Source: CANNDT01 sp945876205 (GTDB lineage: Bacteria > Acidobacteriota > Vicinamibacteria > Vicinamibacterales > UBA2999). From it: a stretch of 64,000 nucleotides of DNA. The translations under genes were made by a program, and so were the position numbers. Below are positions 59,098-64,000 of this stretch, in pieces (position 1 is the first letter of the stretch; each line of letters opens with the position of its first letter). The stretch lies in NCBI GenBank assembly GCA_947503365.1, contig CANNDT010000004.1, forward strand, positions 1-64,000, given 5' to 3'. The notes below the pieces were generated by a model. That model saw only the letters and a list, made by a program, of their open reading frames with translations, searched no databases and was not told the DNA's origin.

Positions 59098-61365
59098 TTG
59101 GATCTCCTCTCCAGCCTCAACCCCGAACAACAGGAGGCGGTCCTTCACACGGAAGGACCGCTTCTGATTCTGGCCGGTGCCGGATCGGGCAAGACCCGGG
59201 TTATCGCACACCGCATCGCTCACCTGGTCAGCTCCGGTATCGCCGATCCGGGACGCGTCCTCGCTGTCACCTTCACGAACAAGGCGGCGCAGGAGATGCG
59301 GACGCGTGTCGAGACGCTCCTGCAGGTCGACTGCCGGCAGATGTGGATCTCGACGTTTCACGCGCTGTGCGCGCGCCTCCTGCGCCGGGAAGCACCCCAC
59401 ATCGGCCTGTCGCGCGACTTTGTCATCTACGATTCGACCGATCAGCTCAGCGTGATGAAACAGGCGCTGAAGCAGATCGGCACCGACGACAGCAGCCTCG
59501 CGCCGCGCCTCGCGCTCTCGCGGATCAGCCATGCCAAGAACCGGATGGAAGGGCCCGAGACCTTCACCGCGAACTCCTGGAACCCTCGCGAGGAACAGAT
59601 CGGCAAGCTCTTCGCGATCTACGTGAAGGCCTTGAAGGAGGCCAACGCGCTCGACTTCGACGATCTCCTCCTCAAGACGGTGGAGCTGTTCGAGACGTCG
59701 GAACACGTCCGCGATCGCTATGCCGAGAAGTTCCAGTTCCTGATGGTCGATGAGTACCAGGACACCAACCGTCCGCAGTACCTGCTCGTGCAGCGCCTGG
59801 CCGCCCGGCACCGGAATCTGGCGGTCGTCGGCGACCCGGATCAGTCGATTTACAAGTGGCGCGGCGCCGATCTCAAGAACATCCTTGATTTCGAGCGCGA
59901 TTTTCCAGAAGTCAAGGTCGTCAAGCTCGAACAGAATTACCGGTCGACCCAGGTGATCCTCGATGCCGCGTCCGGTGTCATTGCCCAGAACCGCAATCGC
60001 AAGGAGAAGCGCCTCTTCACCGAACGAGAGGGCGGCGCCAAGATCCTGCTGTACCGCGCCGCGGACGACCTCGACGAGGCCGAGTACATCGCCCGGAGCG
60101 CACGAGCGGCGCTTCATGACGACGTCGAGAACACGGTCGCGATTCTGTACCGGACCAATGCCCAGTCGAGAACACTGGAAGACGCCCTGCGCAGAGCCGG
60201 GACGGCGTACAAGATCATCGGCGGTGTCCGCTTCTACGAGCGCAAGGAGGTCAAGGACGCCCTCGCTTACCTGAAGCTGGTCCTGACTCCCCACGACAAC
60301 GTTAGCCTGCGGCGGGTCATCAATGTGCCCGCGCGCGGCGTCGGGAAGGGCGTGATGGAGTCGCTCGAGGCGGTTGACCTGCCAACCGACGCTGACGTGC
60401 CGCCCCTCCTGTCAGGGCTTCAGCCGGCGGCCACCAACGACTCGCTTTGGGTGCGTCTCGTTCACGCCGTCGACAAGCGGCTCCTCGCGCCGCGTGCCCT
60501 CACCTCGCTGACCACGTTCCGCGATCTGCTGGCGTCGCTCACGGCAATCGCCAGCCAGGAGTCGGTGTCTGTGGTCCTCGCCAAGGTCCTCGACCAGAGC
60601 GGTTATCTGCGGGATCTGCGCGAAGAACACAGCGAAGAAGCCGAGGGGCGCATCGAGAACCTGGCGGAGCTGGTGTCGGCAGCACGTGAGTACGAAACTC
60701 GGAGTCCGGAGCCGTCGCTCGGCGGCTTCGTCGATCAGCTCTCGCTCCTGTCGGACGCTGATGAGCAGTCGGGCACCCAGAACGCCAGGGTGCTGATGAT
60801 GACGTTGCATAGCGCCAAGGGGCTCGAGTTCCCGGTCGTCGTCATCAGCGGTCTCGAGGAGGGACTCTTCCCGCACTCCCGCTCCGCGGACGATGAGGCG
60901 GAACTGGAGGAGGAGCGACGCCTCTGCTACGTCGGGATCACCCGCGCTGAACGCCGGCTGGTACTTACGTCCGCCGCCAGGCGCCGGGTGTTCGGCGAGT
61001 ATCAGTCATCGGAGCCCTCGCGCTTCATCGAAGAGATCCCACCCGCGCTTATTGAAGAGGTTCCGTCGAACTTCGTCTCGCCGTACTCCTCGTCTTTTTC
61101 GCAGTACCGATCGTCGGGGTACGGGAAGGGCAGCGGCTACCGCGGCCGCACGCGCGAGGAGACGCCGTCGTATTCGTACGAGGATGAGGATCAGTCAGTA
61201 CCCGGGGGCCTGAAGCCTGGACTGCGCGTCAAGCATGCGCAGTTCGGGATCGGCACGGTGCTGAGCGTCGAGCCTCTCGACGACGACACCAAGCTCGTCG
61301 TCCGGTTCAACACCGTCGGGCAGAAGACGCTCCGCGCGAAGTTCGCGAAGCTGGAAGTCGCGTAG
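59098..61365 (+). CDS. pcrA: ATP-dependent DNA helicase PcrA/UvrD
   Basis: 755-aa SF1A helicase. Motif I LAGAGSGKTRVIAHRIAHLV, motif Ia FTNKAAQEMRTRV, motif II VDEYQDTNRPQ, motif III VGDPDQSIYKWRGAD, motif IV QNYRST, motif V MTLHSAKGLEFPVVVI, motif VI ITRAERRLVLT. The C-terminal Tudor-like domain that contacts RNA polymerase is present (LKPGLRVKHAQFGIGTVLSV). TTG start at 59098 gives MDLLSSLNPEQQEAV, the usual family N-terminus. Roles in repair and removal of stalled polymerase. Confidence 0.95.
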   Translation: MDLLSSLNPEQQEAVLHTEGPLLILAGAGSGKTRVIAHRIAHLVSSGIADPGRVLAVTFTNKAAQEMRTRVETLLQVDCRQMWISTFHALCARLLRREAPHIGLSRDFVIYDSTDQLSVMKQALKQIGTDDSSLAPRLALSRISHAKNRMEGPETFTANSWNPREEQIGKLFAIYVKALKEANALDFDDLLLKTVELFETSEHVRDRYAEKFQFLMVDEYQDTNRPQYLLVQRLAARHRNLAVVGDPDQSIYKWRGADLKNILDFERDFPEVKVVKLEQNYRSTQVILDAASGVIAQNRNRKEKRLFTEREGGAKILLYRAADDLDEAEYIARSARAALHDDVENTVAILYRTNAQSRTLEDALRRAGTAYKIIGGVRFYERKEVKDALAYLKLVLTPHDNVSLRRVINVPARGVGKGVMESLEAVDLPTDADVPPLLSGLQPAATNDSLWVRLVHAVDKRLLAPRALTSLTTFRDLLASLTAIASQESVSVVLAKVLDQSGYLRDLREEHSEEAEGRIENLAELVSAAREYETRSPEPSLGGFVDQLSLLSDADEQSGTQNARVLMMTLHSAKGLEFPVVVISGLEEGLFPHSRSADDEAELEEERRLCYVGITRAERRLVLTSAARRRVFGEYQSSEPSRFIEEIPPALIEEVPSNFVSPYSSSFSQYRSSGYGKGSGYRGRTREETPSYSYEDEDQSVPGGLKPGLRVKHAQFGIGTVLSVEPLDDDTKLVVRFNTVGQKTLRAKFAKLEVA

Positions 61366-61453
61366 CCGCAACGCAAAGCTGAAGCTTTGCGCCACAGAAG
61401 CGTACGTAGGGCAACTCTTCAGTTCGTACGTGGGGCAAAGCTTCAGCTTTGCC
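61366..61453. repeat. Pair of inverted GCAAAGC-type palindromes
   Basis: GCAAAGCTGAAGCTTTGC (61373-61390) and GGCAAAGCTTCAGCTTTGCC (61434-61453) are in opposite orientation around CGTACGTAGGGCAACTCTTC. Together they form a larger cruciform in the convergent gap between pcrA and gyrA and may serve as a bidirectional terminator. The second palindrome abuts the gyrA stop. Confidence 0.8.
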
Positions 61454-63954
61454 TAGGGTTGTGGCTCGGCGTCAGGCTCGCCGCCGTCGGCGACCACTTC
61501 GTCTTGTTCCGCCAGGCGGGCGATCGACACGGCTCGATCGTCACCCTCGGTGTCAATGATCGTGACGCCCTGCGTGGCGCGGCCGATGGTCCGTACGTCC
61601 CGTGCCGCCATCCGCAGCGTCTTGCCCTGCTGCGAAATCACCATCAGCTCGTCGTCATCGGTCACCTGGAGCACGCCAATCACCTTGCCGTTGCGCTCCG
61701 ACGTCTGGATGTTGATGATGCCGGTGCCGCCACGCGACTGGACGCGGTACTCCTCGAGCTCCGTGCGCTTGCCGTATCCCTTTTCGGTGACGGCGAGGAT
61801 GGTGCCGCCGGGAATCAACACCTCCATCCCGACCACCGCGTCGCCTTCGCGGAGCATGATGCCGCGGACACCGCCTGCGGTGCGGCCCATCGAACGCACG
61901 TCCGACTCGGGGAACCGGATCGACATGCCGTCGCGAGTGCCGATAAAGATCTCATGGGTGCCGTCGGAGATCTGCGTCGCGATGACCGCGTCTCCCTCTT
62001 CGACGTCCATGGCGATGATGCCGCCGACCCTCGGGTTGCTGAAGGCCGTCAACTCCATCTTCTTTACTTCGCCGCGCGTCGTGCCCATGACGATGAACCT
62101 GTTCTCCTCGAACTCCTTCACCGCGATCATCGCCGCAATGCGTTCGCCGTCCTGCATCGAAACCAGATTGGCGATCGCCTTGCCCCGGCCGTCCGGCCCG
62201 ACGTCAGGAATCTCGTAGACCTTCAGCCAGTAGGCGCGGCCGCGGTCCGAGAAGATCATGATGTACGCGTGCGTCGAGGCGACGAACAGGTGACTGACGA
62301 AGTCCTCGTCGCGCGTGCGCATGCCGATGCGCCCCTTGCCACCGCGGCGCTGGCTGCGGTAGCTGGTGATCGCGGTCCGTTTGATGTACCCGGTGTTGCT
62401 GACCGTGATCGCCATGTCTTCTTCGACGATCAGATCCTCCCGGCGGAACTCGCCCTCGTCCGGCAGGATTTCGGTACGTCGATCGTCGCCGTACTTGTCG
62501 CGGATACGCGTCAGCTCATCGATGATGATCTGCATCAGCAGCCGGCTGCTCGACAGGATGGCCAGCAGCCGCTCGATCACCTTGAGCAGCTCCGCGAGCT
62601 CGTCGAGGATCTTCTGCCGCTCGAGGCCTGTGAGGCGCTGCAGCTGCATGTCGAGGATCGCCTGCGCCTGGATCTGGCTGAGGCCGAACTGCGCCATCAG
62701 GCCATCACGCGCTTCTCCCGGATTCTTCGCCGCCCGGATCAGGGTGATCACCGCGTCGATGTGATCGAGCGCGATCTTGAGCCCCTCGAGGATGTGGCGG
62801 CGCGCCTCGGCCTTGCGGAGCTCGAACTCGGTGCGGCGGCGAACCACCTCGCGCCGGAACTCGACGAAGTTGTCGATCAGCTCGACCAGCGACAGCACCT
62901 TCGGTTGCCCACCGACGATGGCGAGCATGATGATGCCGAAGCTGGTCTGCAGCTGCGTGTGCTTGTAGAGGTTGTTGAGGATGACCTCGCCGGCCTCGCC
63001 GCGCTTCAGGTCGATGACGATCCGCATGCCGTCACGGTCGGACTCGTCACGAAGATCGGAGATGCCCTCGAGCGTCTTTTCCCTCACCAGGTCGGCGATG
63101 TGCTCGATCAGCCGCTTCTTGTTGACCTGGTATGGGATCGCATTGACGACGATCGACTGCCGGTCGGCTTTCTTGGAGACCTCGATCTCCGCCCGCGCCC
63201 GCATCAGCACTGAGCCGCGTCCGGTGAGCAGAGCCTGGCGGATGCCGTGGCTGCCGACGATGTAACCGCCGGTGGGGAAGTCAGGGCCCTTGACGAACTC
63301 CAGCAGCTGCCGCTGCTTCTCCGCAAGCGTCGGCGGCACCTCGCCGAAGCCGCTCTCGATCGTCCAGATGGCGGCGTCGATCACCTCGCGCATGTTGTGC
63401 GGCGGGATATTGGTCGCCATGCCGACAGCAATGCCGGTGGATCCGTTGACGAGCAGATTCGGGAACGGCGCCGGGAGAACCGAGGGCTCCTCAGTGGTCT
63501 CGTCGTAGTTGGGGACGAAGTCGACGGTCTCTTTGTCGAGATCCGCCATCATCTCGTCGGCGAGCGCCTTCAGGCGGGCCTCGGTGTAGCGCATCGCCGC
63601 CGGCGGGTCGCCGTCGATGGAGCCGAAATTTCCCTGTCCGTCGGTCAACAGATAGCGCAGGTTGAAGTCCTGGGCCATGCGGACGAGCGTGTCGTAGATC
63701 GACGCATCGCCGTGGGGATGGAAGTTTCCCATCACCTCGCCGACGATCTTCGCGCACTTGCGGTAGCCGCGCGTCGACGACAGCCCCATGTTCTTCATGC
63801 CGTACAGCACGCGCCTGTGCGCCGGCTTGAGGCCGTCGCGGACGTCGGGGAGCGCTCGCCCGATGATTACGCTCATCGCGTAATCCATGTACGAGCGCTT
63901 CATCTCGTCTTCGATGTTGACCGGTATGCGGTTCTGCGGCGTCGATGTGGTCAT
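61453..63954 (-). CDS. gyrA: DNA gyrase subunit A
   Basis: 833-aa type II topoisomerase subunit. Catalytic Tyr in AAMRYTEARL near residue 125; GyrA box probably in QRRGGKGRIG (near 540); six-blade C-terminal pinwheel follows. The quinolone region reads HPHGDASIYDTL, so the residue equivalent to E. coli Ser83 is Ala, as in mycobacteria, while Asp87 is kept. Start ATG 63954 (MTTSTPQNRIPVNIEDEMKR). Confidence 0.97.
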   Translation of the reverse strand: MTTSTPQNRIPVNIEDEMKRSYMDYAMSVIIGRALPDVRDGLKPAHRRVLYGMKNMGLSSTRGYRKCAKIVGEVMGNFHPHGDASIYDTLVRMAQDFNLRYLLTDGQGNFGSIDGDPPAAMRYTEARLKALADEMMADLDKETVDFVPNYDETTEEPSVLPAPFPNLLVNGSTGIAVGMATNIPPHNMREVIDAAIWTIESGFGEVPPTLAEKQRQLLEFVKGPDFPTGGYIVGSHGIRQALLTGRGSVLMRARAEIEVSKKADRQSIVVNAIPYQVNKKRLIEHIADLVREKTLEGISDLRDESDRDGMRIVIDLKRGEAGEVILNNLYKHTQLQTSFGIIMLAIVGGQPKVLSLVELIDNFVEFRREVVRRRTEFELRKAEARRHILEGLKIALDHIDAVITLIRAAKNPGEARDGLMAQFGLSQIQAQAILDMQLQRLTGLERQKILDELAELLKVIERLLAILSSSRLLMQIIIDELTRIRDKYGDDRRTEILPDEGEFRREDLIVEEDMAITVSNTGYIKRTAITSYRSQRRGGKGRIGMRTRDEDFVSHLFVASTHAYIMIFSDRGRAYWLKVYEIPDVGPDGRGKAIANLVSMQDGERIAAMIAVKEFEENRFIVMGTTRGEVKKMELTAFSNPRVGGIIAMDVEEGDAVIATQISDGTHEIFIGTRDGMSIRFPESDVRSMGRTAGGVRGIMLREGDAVVGMEVLIPGGTILAVTEKGYGKRTELEEYRVQSRGGTGIINIQTSERNGKVIGVLQVTDDDELMVISQQGKTLRMAARDVRTIGRATQGVTIIDTEGDDRAVSIARLAEQDEVVADGGEPDAEPQP

Positions 63955-63956
63955 GA

Positions 63957-64000
63957 GTTACGAGCCGGCTCAAGCCGGCCCCTACGTACCGTTGGTTTAG
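63957..64000. repeat. REP-like palindrome at the right edge
   Basis: AGCCGGCTCAAGCCGGCCCC followed by CTACGTACC, the same palindrome family, lies directly upstream of the gyrA start. It runs to the window edge; nothing else is visible there. Confidence 0.65.

Noticed and set aside
61387..63213. Long forward-strand open frame opposite gyrA, and similar ones opposite glmS (57098-58909) and ctaD (36680-38017)
   Set aside because: They are antisense shadows created by high GC at third codon positions; composition is Arg/Asp/His-rich with no family resemblance, while the opposite strands encode clear genes.

Overview
The window is a high-GC (roughly two thirds G+C by eye), densely coded bacterial chromosome segment. 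The gene content points to Acidobacteriota, probably the Vicinamibacteria branch. Reasons: an alternative complex III (Act) operon fused to an A2-type caa3 oxidase operon, expanded M16 and M61 peptidases with signal peptides, KGG, EVE and DUF885 proteins, and many dispersed short inverted repeats at gene borders. The assignment is inference; no rRNA is present.

Layout. 0.2-4.8 kb: a paired M16 protease (active plus inactive subunit), a truncated DinB protein, and an AhpD-like/radical SAM pair of the ArsP-ArsS (arsenosugar) type. 4.8-8.6 kb: a tightly coupled reverse-strand operon of an ArgH-family lyase, a 30-aa membrane peptide, an SSS sodium symporter, a 32-aa membrane peptide and a short asparaginase. 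8.7-9.3 kb: a decayed ECF sigma/ChrR-cupin pair. 9.3-16.8 kb: two M61 peptidases around an A1-like cytochrome oxidase (coxA-coxC-small CPVC protein-coxB). 16.9-20.1 kb: rpoZ, hemH, yjcH, actP and tRNA-Ser(GCU). 20.1-24.7 kb: glycerol kinase with a nonsense codon, a hybrid histidine kinase with a frameshift, and gltX. 24.7-29 kb: a scarred region with a KGG protein, tRNA-Gln, a serine recombinase remnant, a membrane protein, a frameshifted beta-propeller pseudogene, an NTF2-like protein and a methyltransferase. 29-35.3 kb: EVE protein, metallo-beta-lactamase-fold protein, a MacAB-like exporter operon and an EF-P/EfpL-like factor. 35.4-48.1 kb: one reverse-strand respiratory operon actABCDEF, a 175-aa protein, SCO, and ctaC/D/E/F. 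48.4-55 kb: zinc ribbon protein, thioredoxin-fold protein, TauE exporter, tRNA-Ser(UGA), serS, galU, FmdB protein, DUF885 protein. 54.9-64 kb: rsmI-glmU-glmS, pcrA and gyrA.

How it fits together. Alternative complex III would oxidise menaquinol and pass electrons to the caa3 oxidase, whose copper centre is served by SCO; a second aa3-type oxidase without fused cytochrome c lies 23 kb away, and hemH supplies haem. GlmU/GlmS feed UDP-GlcNAc and GalU feeds UDP-glucose to the envelope.

Most notable signals: (1) a TANNNT (-10) box 6-8 nt before the start codon of at least eight genes, suggesting leaderless transcripts; (2) dispersed repeats that supply the hydrophobic core of two signal peptides; (3) two previously overlooked membrane micro-proteins bracketing a symporter; (4) a base-composition switch inside rsmI; (5) several broken genes clustered between 8.7 and 27.4 kb.
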